Shown: positions 42,431-51,833, numbered from the stretch's first letter. The stretch is 56,181 nt of DNA from Candidatus Methylomirabilis lanthanidiphila (GCA_902196205.1 CABIKM010000017.1:1-56181); one strand, 5' to 3'. Numbers and translations: made by a program. The notes: generated by a model from the letters alone, not told the origin.

Positions 42431-44332
42431 ATGTGTGGCATCGCCGGGGTGTTCTTGCATCAGAGTGAAATGCCTGAACGGGAACGCTTGCAGCAGATGG
42501 GTGATGTCATGCGCTATCGTGGGCCGGACGACGAGGGCTTCTTCCTGGCACCACACATCGGCCTTGTCCACCGACGCTTAAGTATTCGTGATCTGAGCCC
42601 GGCAGGTCGTTGTCCCATGGCCTCCGCCGATGGACTTATTCAGGTGATCTTCAACGGGGAAATCTATAATTGGCGGGAGCTGCGTAGAGCACTTGCAGAC
42701 GCCGGGATCGTATTTGTGACGCAGAGCGACACCGAGGTCATCCTCTACGGCTATCTGAGTTGGGGTCAGGAGGTAATTTCACGTCTGAGGGGCATGTTTG
42801 CGATTGCCATCTGGGATGGCCGTACCCAGCGCCTGCTTCTAGCGAGGGACCGAGCCGGTGAAAAGCCCCTTTTCTATTATCGTACCCCAAGAGGATTGGC
42901 TTTTGCTTCGTCGGTAGAGGCGCTGAGGTCGCGGCAGTTGGATAATCGGATCGATCCCACCGCGATGGGCTGCTATCTCTCGCACAGCTTCATTCCTTCT
43001 CCCCACACGATCTGGGAGGGCATTCAAGTCTTGCCACCCGCCCACACCTTAAGCGTTGCGCCATTCGTAGAACCCGTAGTCAGCCGGTACTGGGATTTCC
43101 CCCGTGTTGGCCCCGCCCGGAAGACGGTACCGGAGTGCGAGGCGGAGGTTAATAAAGCGCTTGATGACGCCGTGGTGGAGTGCCTGGATGCGGATGTGCC
43201 CGTCGGTGTATTCCTCAGCGGGGGTGTAGATTCTTCTCTGATCGCTGCGCTAGCGGCTCGCCATCGGCCAGGCATCGAGGCTTTTTCTCTCGGATTTTCC
43301 GAGGTCCCTTACAGTGAGTTGCCGTATGCGAGGCGCGTTGCTGCACATTTGGGTCTCTCCCACCACCTGTTTGAAATCACAGCAGACGATGTCGTTGCCT
43401 GTCTGCCGCACTTGGTGAAACAGTATGGCCAACCCTTCGGGGATGCATCGGCAGTGCCGTCGTATCTTTTGGCTCGATTGACCCGGAAACATGTGAAAGT
43501 GTGTTTGAGTGGCGATGGAGGGGATGAGTCGTTCGGCGGTTACTGGCGCCTACAAACAGGTGTCTACTCGGCTCGGTACGGCAAAATGGTTCCGCGAGCG
43601 GTTCGGGAGCATTGGGTGCCTCGTATTGCCGGCTGCTTGGGGCCGCTGAGCAGGCGCTGGTTGGCACTGAATACGCTCTCCCTCTCTCCCCCTGGTGCTG
43701 GATTTACCAACTCCTTAAGTTGGTTTAATCAACTTAAGGAGTTATCGGGTCCTGCCTTGAGTCCGGTCTTGCATGCGGATCTTGCAGCGTTACGCGTCGG
43801 TCATGCCTTGGGGCGGCCTGGGGGGTGCAGCGTAGTCCAGAGGATACTTTACGATGATTTCCAGGTGCAGTTGCCGGATGCCTATTTGACTAAAGTGGAT
43901 GTCGCGAGCATGGCGGCGTCATTAGAGGTCAGAGCGCCGTTTCTTGATCAAAGAGTCATCGAATTGGCCTGGGGGCTACCGGATTGGGCGAAATTGAATT
44001 GGTGGCAACTCAAGTGGTTGCTCAAACGGATCGCGGCTCGTTACATTCCGCCGGAGGTCATCTACCGGCCCAAGATGGGGTTCGCCATGCCATTGCCTCA
44101 GTGGTTCCGTGCCCAATTGGGCGAAGTCCTGGAGGGACTTCTGAAAGACAGCGTGGCGGCAAAGGAAGGGTGGATTCAGCTAGAACCGGTAAGACGATGT
44201 CTTGAAGATCATCGAAAAGGGGAGGACCACGCGACACGTCTTTGGCTAATACTCTGGTTGGAGCTATGGTTCCGGCTGGTCGTATATGCTGATAAGTGTG
44301 AGGGATGGAACGAATCATATTGCGTGTCATGA
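42431..44332 (+). CDS. AsnB-type glutamine amidotransferase, copy 2
   Basis: A 633-residue AsnB homolog with Cys2 (MCGIAGVF), an intact PP-loop SGGVDSS and the C-terminal KMGFAMPLPQWFRAQL. It overlaps the following GT4 gene. It differs enough from copy 1 that both were probably acquired separately. Likely role: amide formation on a sugar acid of the glycan. Confidence 0.9.
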   Translation: MCGIAGVFLHQSEMPERERLQQMGDVMRYRGPDDEGFFLAPHIGLVHRRLSIRDLSPAGRCPMASADGLIQVIFNGEIYNWRELRRALADAGIVFVTQSDTEVILYGYLSWGQEVISRLRGMFAIAIWDGRTQRLLLARDRAGEKPLFYYRTPRGLAFASSVEALRSRQLDNRIDPTAMGCYLSHSFIPSPHTIWEGIQVLPPAHTLSVAPFVEPVVSRYWDFPRVGPARKTVPECEAEVNKALDDAVVECLDADVPVGVFLSGGVDSSLIAALAARHRPGIEAFSLGFSEVPYSELPYARRVAAHLGLSHHLFEITADDVVACLPHLVKQYGQPFGDASAVPSYLLARLTRKHVKVCLSGDGGDESFGGYWRLQTGVYSARYGKMVPRAVREHWVPRIAGCLGPLSRRWLALNTLSLSPPGAGFTNSLSWFNQLKELSGPALSPVLHADLAALRVGHALGRPGGCSVVQRILYDDFQVQLPDAYLTKVDVASMAASLEVRAPFLDQRVIELAWGLPDWAKLNWWQLKWLLKRIAARYIPPEVIYRPKMGFAMPLPQWFRAQLGEVLEGLLKDSVAAKEGWIQLEPVRRCLEDHRKGEDHATRLWLILWLELWFRLVVYADKCEGWNESYCVS

Positions 44333-45510
44333 TGGTGGTTCCGCAATATCCTTACCCAGTAGTGGGCGGGCTGGAACGACAGGCGCACGAGTTGGCCAAG
44401 GCGCTACGCGAATTAGAGATCGAAGTACGGGTCCTGTCGGGTAAGGTGGCATTGGGGCAACCGTCGAATGACTTGGTAGAAGGCATCCCCATACGCCGTA
44501 TTCCCTGGCCGCGACAAAAGTGGCTGCGCTTTTTGCGTACGCCGTTCGATCTGTTGCGACACCTCGTTACTCAGCGCAAGAACTACGACGTCATCCACCT
44601 CCACCAGCACAGTTGGTTCGGACTGTTGACGATCTCGGCGGCAAAGCTCTTAGGAAAGCCGATCCTTACCAAACTGCCCAACGTGGGCGAGTTTGGCTTG
44701 CCGGGCTTAGCATCCCAACGCTTGGGTCGGCTGAAGCTGGCAATCTTGTTGCGTGCGGACGCTCTGGTGGCCATGTCGCGTCAGAGTCTGGCAGAGCTCA
44801 TCCAGGCCGGATTCCCATCGGGACGGATTTTAGCGGTACCCAACGGGATTCGACTCAATGGAATGCGAAAAACAAAGGCCGTTGGTGAGGCAACCGCCGC
44901 GCCGCCATGCCGGGTGGTATTTGTGGGACGGCTGAGCAAGGAGAAAGCGCTAGATGTGCTCCTTGCCGCCTGGCGTCAGGTGATTCACGCCCGGACGTCC
45001 AACGCGATTCTGGAAATATGGGGAAGCGGCCCGCTGGAATCCGAGCTACAGCAACGGTGTCATGAAATGGGTGTTGCCCAATCAGTGCGCTTTCTCGGGC
45101 ATGTGGACGGTGTGAGCGATCGGTTACCGGAGAAGGATATGTTCGTCCTCCCTTCGTGCGCTGAGGGTAACTCGAACGCTATTCTGGAAGCGATGGCCGC
45201 GGGGTTGCCCATCGTCAGCACGGATGTGGGTGGCACCGCTATGCTGGTGGGCAAGGAGGGTGCGGAGTTTTTGTGTCGACCGGGTGATTCGGATGTCTTA
45301 GCTGCCAACCTGCTTAGGCTGATTCGGGATCCGGCGTTACGATTGCAGATCGGATCAGCAATGCGCCGCCGGGTGGAGCGACATTTTGATATTCATCGGG
45401 TAGCAGAAACTTATGCATCAGCCTATCGCCTTCTCGTCGCCGGCCGACGCGAACGAATCAAGGACGCGAGCCATCCGGTTATTCTGGAAGAACCGGCATG
45501 TGCGGATTAG
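44305..45510 (+). CDS. GT4 family glycosyltransferase 4
   Basis: A GT-B enzyme of 393-401 residues: MMVVPQYPYPVVGGLERQAH, VVFVGRLSKEKALDVLLAAW, LPSCAEGNSNAILEAMAAGL. Possible starts are ATG 44305, TTG 44320 or ATG 44329; the last makes an ATGA overlap with the AsnB stop, as elsewhere in the operon. Overlaps the next asnB by 13 bases. Confidence 0.9.
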   Translation: MERIILRVMMVVPQYPYPVVGGLERQAHELAKALRELEIEVRVLSGKVALGQPSNDLVEGIPIRRIPWPRQKWLRFLRTPFDLLRHLVTQRKNYDVIHLHQHSWFGLLTISAAKLLGKPILTKLPNVGEFGLPGLASQRLGRLKLAILLRADALVAMSRQSLAELIQAGFPSGRILAVPNGIRLNGMRKTKAVGEATAAPPCRVVFVGRLSKEKALDVLLAAWRQVIHARTSNAILEIWGSGPLESELQQRCHEMGVAQSVRFLGHVDGVSDRLPEKDMFVLPSCAEGNSNAILEAMAAGLPIVSTDVGGTAMLVGKEGAEFLCRPGDSDVLAANLLRLIRDPALRLQIGSAMRRRVERHFDIHRVAETYASAYRLLVAGRRERIKDASHPVILEEPACAD

Positions 45511-47312
45511 TCGGAATTGTTGCTTATCGGGCCGAAGCCCCACCTGTCGATCTGGCGGAGTTACTGCGCATTCGAGAGCGTATGGTTTCCCGCGGCCCTG
45601 ATGGAGCCGGCCTGTGGTTGGACGATGATTGCCGTGTTGGACTAGCTCACCGGCGGCTTTCCATTATCGATTTGTCTGCACGAGGTGCTCAGCCGATGCT
45701 AGATCCGGAAACGGGCAACCGCATTGTTTTCAACGGCGAAATTTATAACTATCCGCAACTCCGGACCGAACTCGAGACCTTCGGCTACCGCTTCTCTTCC
45801 AATTCCGACACTGAAGTCCTGCTCAAACTGTATGCGGAATACGGACAAGAGATGCTCACGCGATTGCGAGGCATGTACGCCTTCGCCATCTGGGATAAAA
45901 CAAAGCGTGGCATCTTCCTTGCCCGCGACCCGTTCGGCATCAAGCCGCTGTACTTGGTGGATGACGGCAATACACTGCGCTTTGCCTCGCAGGTCAAGGC
46001 GCTACTTGCGGGTGGGCAAGTGGATACGACGCCAGAGCCGGCCGGGCATGTGGGGTTCTTTCTCTGGGGGCATGTGCCGGAGCCGTTCACCCTTTATAAA
46101 AACATCCGGGCGTTGCGGGCGGGATCATGCCTTTGGATTGATTCGAGCGGCCGAAAGGACACGGGGCTGTTTTTCGAACTGACTGCCGAGTTGCGGGAGC
46201 ATGGGAGTGAACGGATTTCACAAGAGTATGCCCGTAAGAGCCTGAGCGCGGTACTGCTTGATTCCATCCAGCACCACCTTGTTGCCGACGTGCCGGTCGG
46301 AGTCTTTCTTTCCGCCGGACTCGATTCGAGCTCCGTCGTGGCACTCGCCGCCGAAGTGGGTAGTTCCGCCCTACAGACGCTTACCCTTGGATTCAAAGAA
46401 TACCAGGACACCCCGCAGGACGAGGTGACGATCGCGGAGTCGGTGGCCCGACACTATGGCACGCGGCATCACACGTACTGGGTACAACGGGACGATTTCG
46501 TGGCCGACCGTGATCGATTGCTCGATGCGATGGATCAACCTTCCATAGATGGCGTCAACACGTATTTTGTCGCGAAGGCGGCGCATGAGATGGGTCTCAA
46601 GGTGGCGCTCTCCGGCACCGGGGGTGATGAGCTCTTCGGCGGATATCCGGACTTCGTCGATATTCCCCGTCTGGTTCACACGTTTCGCCCCTTTGCGCGG
46701 GTACCCGGCTTGGGAAGAGGATTCCGCTATCTCACTGCACCACTGGTGAAGCGACTCATCTCGCCAAAATATGCCGGGTTGTTCGAATATGGCGGCGACT
46801 GGGCCGGGGCCTACCTGTTGCGCCGCGGCCTTTTCATGCCGTGGGAATTGCCGGATGTCCTTGACGGCGAACTCGTGCGCAAAGGCTGGAGCGAACTTCA
46901 TACCCTGGCCGCCATGCATCAGTCCGTCGAGAGTATCGGTTCCGACCGACTTAAAGTGACGGCTCTTGAGACCGGTTGGTACCTGAGAAATCAACTCTTA
47001 CGTGACACCGACTGGGCGAGCATGGCGCACTCGCTGGAGGTGCGTGTGCCACTAGTGGATTTGGCACTGTTTCGCGCCGTTACCCGGTGGGTGCACGCTG
47101 GGTTTATCCCGACCAAGCACGATATGGCCGCTTGCCCTACCGTACCGTTACCTCAGAGCGTACGTGAACGCCCCAAAACCGGGTTCGGTATACCGGTTCG
47201 GCAATGGCTGATGGCCGACCAGAACGTGAACGGGATGGGCCAACGAGGGCTGCGGGGGTGGGCAGGAGTGGTGTATAGAAATGCAGCGACGAGGGACGCG
47301 ACTCATGCCTAA
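45498..47312 (+). CDS. AsnB-type glutamine amidotransferase, copy 3
   Basis: A 604-residue AsnB homolog with Cys2 (MCGLVGIV). The PP-loop reads SAGLDSS in place of SGGVDSS, and the C-terminus after PKTGFGIPVRQWL is short and unusual compared with copies 1 and 2. The changes suggest a different substrate or lower activity. It overlaps the next GT gene. Confidence 0.87.
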   Translation: MCGLVGIVAYRAEAPPVDLAELLRIRERMVSRGPDGAGLWLDDDCRVGLAHRRLSIIDLSARGAQPMLDPETGNRIVFNGEIYNYPQLRTELETFGYRFSSNSDTEVLLKLYAEYGQEMLTRLRGMYAFAIWDKTKRGIFLARDPFGIKPLYLVDDGNTLRFASQVKALLAGGQVDTTPEPAGHVGFFLWGHVPEPFTLYKNIRALRAGSCLWIDSSGRKDTGLFFELTAELREHGSERISQEYARKSLSAVLLDSIQHHLVADVPVGVFLSAGLDSSSVVALAAEVGSSALQTLTLGFKEYQDTPQDEVTIAESVARHYGTRHHTYWVQRDDFVADRDRLLDAMDQPSIDGVNTYFVAKAAHEMGLKVALSGTGGDELFGGYPDFVDIPRLVHTFRPFARVPGLGRGFRYLTAPLVKRLISPKYAGLFEYGGDWAGAYLLRRGLFMPWELPDVLDGELVRKGWSELHTLAAMHQSVESIGSDRLKVTALETGWYLRNQLLRDTDWASMAHSLEVRVPLVDLALFRAVTRWVHAGFIPTKHDMAACPTVPLPQSVRERPKTGFGIPVRQWLMADQNVNGMGQRGLRGWAGVVYRNAATRDATHA

Positions 47313-48531
47313 ACCAACAATCCTCACTTTTGTCCACTGGTACTGGCCTGGCTATAAAGGCGGTGGTCCGATACGAACTATCTTGAACATGGTTGATGTC
47401 TTAGGCGACGACCTGGAGTTCCGAATCGTTACCTCTGACCGAGATTTGAAGGACAAAGCTCCGTACGCAGGAATTGCTGCTGATTCGTGGCAGAGAGTTG
47501 GTAAAGCACGGGTACATTATACTTCGTCAGGCAAACAGGGAATCTTAAATTGGGCGCATCTTATTCAGAACACGCCGCATGACGTGGTCTATCTCAACAG
47601 CTTGTTTGACCTTGCGTTCACCTTCCGTCCGCTGCTCGCTTGCAAGCTGATGGAGGCGACAAAAAACCCCATTATCATCGCCCCACGCGGTGAACTATCA
47701 CCTGGAGCTATAAGCCTGAAGCGATGGAAGAAGGTGCCATTCCTACAGATAGCCAAAAGGTTGGGCTTGTATCGAAACATCGTATGGCAGGCGACGACCG
47801 AGGACGAGGGAGAATTGATTCGTCGACAGTTTGGCGTCAATGTCAAAGTTGCAGTTGCCGGGAACCTTCCTAGAACCATAGTCGATTTGCCGCCCCGTTC
47901 TGATGCCGGTGTTCCACGAGGGCCTTTGCGCATCGCATTCCTGTCACGTATATCGAGAAATAAGAACCTCGATTATGCGCTCAGGGTACTTTCTGGGGCG
48001 AGAAGCGCCATTCAATTTGACATCTGGGGACCGTTGGAAGATCCGGTTTATTGGGAAGAGTGTCAAACTTTCATGGAGGTACTGCGAGCCAATGTGAAGG
48101 TGCAATACTGCGGACTGGCTAAACCTACGAATGTGATCGGTATATTATCGAATTACGATTTATTGTTTCTTCCTACCAGGGGTGAAAACTATGGTCATGT
48201 TATTGCTGAAGCTTTTTCAGCCGGAACACCGGTTCTGATTTCTGACACGACTCCCTGGCGTAATCTGCAAGCAGAGGGAGTTGGGTGGGATTTGCCCTTG
48301 GATGCGGGCGAGCACACCTTTGTGAAAGTTATAGAAGAAAGTGGGCAAATGATTCCTGCCAATAGGGAAGTTTGGCGTAAGCGAGTACAAGACTTTGCCC
48401 AAAAACGCCTATATGATCCAAACCTGGTTTCCGCCAATTTTGGTTTGTTCCTGCGCGCCAGCGGTCGCCCGTGTCGGGCTGAGGACAAAGCCACCACACT
48501 AGGCCGCGACCTGGGAGACCCGGCATTATAG
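47305..48531 (+). CDS. GT4 family glycosyltransferase 5
   Basis: A GT-B enzyme of about 408 residues: TFVHWYWPGYKGGGPIRTI at the start, IAFLSRISRNKNLDYALRVL and LPTRGENYGHVIAEAFSAGT in the donor half. ATG 47305 has GAGGGA in front and overlaps the AsnB stop; an upstream ATG at 47281 is less likely. Confidence 0.88.
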   Translation: MPKPTILTFVHWYWPGYKGGGPIRTILNMVDVLGDDLEFRIVTSDRDLKDKAPYAGIAADSWQRVGKARVHYTSSGKQGILNWAHLIQNTPHDVVYLNSLFDLAFTFRPLLACKLMEATKNPIIIAPRGELSPGAISLKRWKKVPFLQIAKRLGLYRNIVWQATTEDEGELIRRQFGVNVKVAVAGNLPRTIVDLPPRSDAGVPRGPLRIAFLSRISRNKNLDYALRVLSGARSAIQFDIWGPLEDPVYWEECQTFMEVLRANVKVQYCGLAKPTNVIGILSNYDLLFLPTRGENYGHVIAEAFSAGTPVLISDTTPWRNLQAEGVGWDLPLDAGEHTFVKVIEESGQMIPANREVWRKRVQDFAQKRLYDPNLVSANFGLFLRASGRPCRAEDKATTLGRDLGDPAL

Positions 48532-48644
48532 GATTGCTACGCAAAGTTGTGTCAGGGTCAGGTTCACTGCGGGCCAGATACTCAGGAAACTTTCCAGGAA
48601 GTCGCGGCGGCGTTTGGCTCTAATGTTCAACTCAGGGAATTGTT

Positions 48645-49838
48645 ATGAGCATGGACTATACCGAGGCCAATTTCCTGTTCAAATTGAAGAAAGCAGCTCG
48701 ATATATTCGGCTTTACGGTATATCGAGAACGTTGGCGAAAATCAGAGCCCAATACCACATGAAAGCCGTAGCGAGCTTTGAGGGATCTCGATGGATTAAT
48801 CCAAATTGCAGAAACCCAGATTCGCCGGAGCGAAATGTGGCGATGATTGGTTGTGGAAATTATGCATTTTCGACCATCGCTTACTACATTAATAAGTGCA
48901 ATCGCGGTTTGCTGCGCTGTGTCTTCGACATCCAGAAAAGCAGGGCCATGTCCCTTTGCAAGGCGCATGGTGGCGCGTTTGCCGTTACCGATTGGCAGGA
49001 GATTGTTGCCGATCCGCAAGTAAAGATTGTGTTCATTGCTTCGAATCATGCGTCTCATGCCGAGTATGCAGTGGCCTGTATCGGGGCCGGTAAGTGTGTT
49101 CATATAGAAAAGCCGCACGTGGTATCACAGGAACAGCTCGACTGGTTGACCATAGCACTAGCCCATAACTCGAAATCGAAGGTCTTTCTCGGGTTCAATC
49201 GCCCCAGAAGCGTGTTGTTCAGGCAGCTTCAGGAGTTGCTTGCGAAAGAATCGGGGCCGGTTATGATCAATTGGTTCGTAGCCGGGCATGAGATCCCAGA
49301 TGGGCATTGGTATTTTGATGAAAAAGAGGGCGGGCGGGTTCTTGGCAATTTATGCCACTGGACAGACCTCGCACTTCACTTGGTAACGATGGAAAAGGCA
49401 TTTCCGTGTACGATCGTGCCATCTGCGCCCATCGGAGCAAAATCCGACTTTGTCTCGTCGGTTATTTTCGCTGATCAATCATGTGCCACCTTCACGTTTT
49501 CCGCCAAAGGTCATACCTTTGAAGGGGTTCGTGAGGTGTTGAACATCCATAAGGGCAATGTATTGGCGAACTTGACAGATTTCCAAAGGCTGACTGTCGA
49601 GGTAGTCGACAGGAAGATAGTAACTCGTCTCAGGCATCGGGACCATGGCCATGAGGCCAATATCGTGCATTCCCTCGCTGGTGCCAACGAAGATGGTGTG
49701 CCAGGGGAAGACATGGCTTACATCATTGCCACAGCGAAGTTCTTCCTGGCGGTTCGCCAAGCTATCGATAGTGGCGAAAAGGTAGTTGTATCTAGGGAAG
49801 ATATCGGAGGAGTAGTGCCGCGTCTTATCAAGCTCTGA
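48645..49838 (+). CDS. Gfo/Idh/MocA family oxidoreductase
   Basis: A 397-residue NAD(P)-dependent sugar oxidoreductase. A basic helical lead (1-60, AARYIRLYGISRTLAKIRAQ) precedes the Rossmann domain (VAMIGCGNYAFSTIA). EKPH is the catalytic-lysine motif (about residue 158), followed by VFLGFNRPRS. It resembles the C-terminal half of the two-domain enzyme at 54566. It probably makes or modifies a nucleotide-linked sugar. Last intact gene of the locus. Confidence 0.86.
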   Translation: MSMDYTEANFLFKLKKAARYIRLYGISRTLAKIRAQYHMKAVASFEGSRWINPNCRNPDSPERNVAMIGCGNYAFSTIAYYINKCNRGLLRCVFDIQKSRAMSLCKAHGGAFAVTDWQEIVADPQVKIVFIASNHASHAEYAVACIGAGKCVHIEKPHVVSQEQLDWLTIALAHNSKSKVFLGFNRPRSVLFRQLQELLAKESGPVMINWFVAGHEIPDGHWYFDEKEGGRVLGNLCHWTDLALHLVTMEKAFPCTIVPSAPIGAKSDFVSSVIFADQSCATFTFSAKGHTFEGVREVLNIHKGNVLANLTDFQRLTVEVVDRKIVTRLRHRDHGHEANIVHSLAGANEDGVPGEDMAYIIATAKFFLAVRQAIDSGEKVVVSREDIGGVVPRLIKL

Positions 49839-49896
49839 TCTGATCTGCAGTGAAACGGTGCAGGGATGTGTGCTGGAAGCGACCATCGACTGCCTC

Positions 49897-50130
49897 AAGG
49901 CGGGTTTTGGTGCGCCGTACCGGAAATGGCTGCGCTATGACCTGGCCGAACTGTGGGACGATCTGACGTCGGAGCAGGCGGTTCGCGCCAGAGGATGGTT
50001 CGACTATAAGGCGCTTCAGAGCGCGCGGGCCCGCAGTCAAGCCGGCAAAGACGATCTGTACATGCTTCAGTGGGCGGTGTTGACCATGGAACTGTGGGCG
50101 CGCCAATTCATCGATCGGAATCCTGCGGAG
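49897..50130 (+). pseudogene. AsnB amidotransferase, C-terminal fragment
   Basis: The frame KAGFGAPYRKWLRYDLAELW, then RARGWFDYKAL, then LQWAVLTMELWARQFID is the end of an AsnB protein. The first 500 or so residues are missing. Its native end runs into a word array that adds ASIASIAS before a stop at 50175. It is not a copy of the tails of the three intact asnB genes. Confidence 0.78.
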
Positions 50131-50218
50131 ATGGCGTCGATTGCGTCAATCGCGTCGTTGCGTCTATCGCGTTGATAGCGTCGTTGCGTCTATCGCGTCG
50201 TTGCGGCGATGGCGTCTA
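50131..50218 (-). repeat. word array 13, reversed
   Basis: Words GCGTCGATT, GCGTCAATC, GCGTCGTT, GCGTCTATC, GCGTTGATA and so on are reverse complements of the left-flank words. It starts inside the last codons of the asnB fragment and ends at GCGTCTATTTGGTCTG, where a GGTCTGTTCGGTCT satellite begins. Confidence 0.85.
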
Positions 50219-50261
50219 TTTGGTCTGTTCAGTCTCTCTAGTCTGTTCGGTCTATTCCTCA

Positions 50262-50387
50262 GGAAATCGCGTTTGGCAGTGAGCACGCAGCCGTCAGCGC
50301 CGGAGAAATCCCTCCGTTCCCCCCTTTTGAAAAGGGGGGGTTGGTTGGGAGGTGGGTGCGCTTCCGGCGCATGGGGTATTGGTCGGT
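50262..50387. repeat. dispersed 126-bp repeat with GC hairpin, copy 1
   Basis: Left end AGGAAATCGCGTTTGGCAG, central C-run/TTTTGAAAA/G-run hairpin (about 50318-50341), right end GCGCATGGGGTATT. A close copy lies at 51925-52050 and the right half recurs at 54430-54470. Confidence 0.75.
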
Positions 50388-50588
50388 GAGGCCTACCGTC
50401 TGTTTGAGCAGTTTTCCGCGATCAGCATCAAGACCGTGCTTATCCACGGTGATCTGCTGTCGTCCGGTGTGGACCAACGGCATCACGGCGCCCTCTTGTC
50501 GATAGCCCGAACGATCTGGCCGCGTTGGTTCATTCGCCTGTGTTTCCCGAAAGCCGGCCTGTTTATGTTGATTGAAGTGAGGAAATAG
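50385..50588 (+). pseudogene. methyltransferase, C-terminal fragment
   Basis: The frame GEAYRLFEQFSAISIKTVL, GVDQRHHGALLSIARTIWP and KAGLFMLIEVRK resembles the last 65 residues of a class I methyltransferase from glycan loci. The catalytic half is absent. It is bounded by a hairpin repeat on the left and a reversed word array on the right. Confidence 0.55.
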
Positions 50589-50616
50589 TGTGCTGGTGGC
50601 GGGTGGGACGAGCGCG

Positions 50617-50705
50617 TCCATCGCGTCCATAGCGTCCATTGCGTCGATCGCGTTATCGCGTCGATCGCGTCTATGGCGGCTGTTGCGTTGTTGCGTCCAT
50701 AGCGT
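50617..50705 (-). repeat. word array 14, reversed
   Basis: GCGTCCATC, GCGTCCATA, GCGTCCATT, GCGTCGATC, GCGTTATC, GCGTCTATG and GCGTTGTT words. Beyond it, GCGAGCGAGACGGGAAAAGG (50717-50736) is the reversed CTCGTCTCGCTTTTCCCGC satellite. No gene is recognised from 50706 to 50948. Confidence 0.83.
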
Positions 50706-50948
50706 CAGGACTAGCGGGGCGAGCGAGACGGGAAAAGGCGTGAGAACTGGCTGGGGAGCGCAGGGGACTCTGATCCTCTTCGTGCAAAGATGTTTCAGCT
50801 CTTCCAGCAATGATGTGAATTGCTGACCGCACCTGCGCTATGCTCTTGTCCGGAAAGAGCGGGGAACAGGGGAGTAACGGATGGTAACGGGGCTGCAGGG
50901 ATGGGAGAAGGGCGGAAAGGCGTGGAAGCGAGGAGGCGTGGGATGGGG

Positions 50949-51380
50949 TCAGGATTGAACACTACCCCAGCTTTTGAAGAAATCCGCAGGAGGAACGACA
51001 GCGATCTCTTCGATGAAGTGGAAATCCTGGACGTTACCCGTGACGAGCATCAGACCTTTCGCCCAGGCTGTCGCGGCAATGAGCGCGTCGGCTTTCAAGA
51101 GGCCGCAACTGTGGTAGTTCCGAAGAAGCGTGTCGAAGCATTCTAAAATGCGGGCGTCCAGATTGACCTGGCGCAGTGTCTGCAAGAGCGCGGCGATTGC
51201 CTTGGCCTCGGCTCCGCTCAGCCCTCGTTTCCCATAGAGTTCCTTCTTGGAGATCGAGGCATAGTAGAGCGCGGGTGGATAGCGGTGAGAAAGAAGACGA
51301 TAGCCTGGGGCGTGCTTCAAGAGGTTGATCAAGACATCCGTGTCCAACAGGAAACCCCGCGGTTGGCCTTGTCGCCTCAT
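50949..51380 (-). CDS. PIN-domain toxin (VapC-like)
   Basis: A 143-residue PIN protein with acidic residues in LLDTDVLINLL, a Glu in SKKELYG, KADALIAATA and TGNVQDF. It is the RNase toxin of an operon with an HTH antitoxin, overlapping it by four bases. Confidence 0.88.
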   Translation of the reverse strand: MRRQGQPRGFLLDTDVLINLLKHAPGYRLLSHRYPPALYYASISKKELYGKRGLSGAEAKAIAALLQTLRQVNLDARILECFDTLLRNYHSCGLLKADALIAATAWAKGLMLVTGNVQDFHFIEEIAVVPPADFFKSWGSVQS

Positions 51381-51685
51381 TCAGCAGCCTTGATCTCTGC
51401 AAGGAACGCTTCCTTCGTCTTCTTTGTACCGTCGCGTGCTTGTTCCGAACGCCGCCGTATGCTCCGGACATACGCCGAGGGCTTCTTGATGTCGACAAAG
51501 AGTTTTATGGCGCCGAACCCCAGTTCGTCGATCGCTGATTCTGGAATGAGATATCGCCGCCCGATTTTCACGAACCTCAATTCTCCGCGGCGGATCATAG
51601 CCCTGACCCCTCCGGGGCTGATGTGGAGGAGTTCGGCCACTTCTTCAACGGCATAGGTTGTTTCATACTTTGCTGCCAGAGCCAT
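51377..51685 (-). CDS. excisionase-type HTH antitoxin
   Basis: A 102-residue protein with a MerR/excisionase-type HTH (YAVEEVAELLHISPGGVRAM, then ELRFVKIGRRYLIPESAI) and a basic C-terminal tail (KTKEAFLAEIKAAE) that would hold the PIN toxin. The ATG at 51685 follows GGAGGA by eight bases. It probably represses its own promoter. Confidence 0.84.
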   Translation of the reverse strand: MALAAKYETTYAVEEVAELLHISPGGVRAMIRRGELRFVKIGRRYLIPESAIDELGFGAIKLFVDIKKPSAYVRSIRRRSEQARDGTKKTKEAFLAEIKAAE

Positions 51686-51719
51686 TAGGGTGTCCTCCAT
51701 AAGGTCCCGTAAAATAAGA

Positions 51720-51760
51720 TACTTTAAAGTAACTATATGCTTTGTGGTCAGTAATGTCAA
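51720..51760 (-). promoter_or_regulatory. promoter and palindromic operator of the HTH/PIN operon
   Basis: On the minus strand TTGACA (51760-51755) and TATAGT (51737-51732), spacer 17. The perfect palindrome TACTTTAAAGTA (51720-51731) sits directly after the -10 box, where a bound antitoxin would block initiation. Confidence 0.65.
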
Positions 51761-51833
51761 TAACATCATTAAGTTCTAACTATCGAGACTGCGATCCGGG
51801 GATCGAACCTGTCGAACGTGTGCCGTTGAAGGA

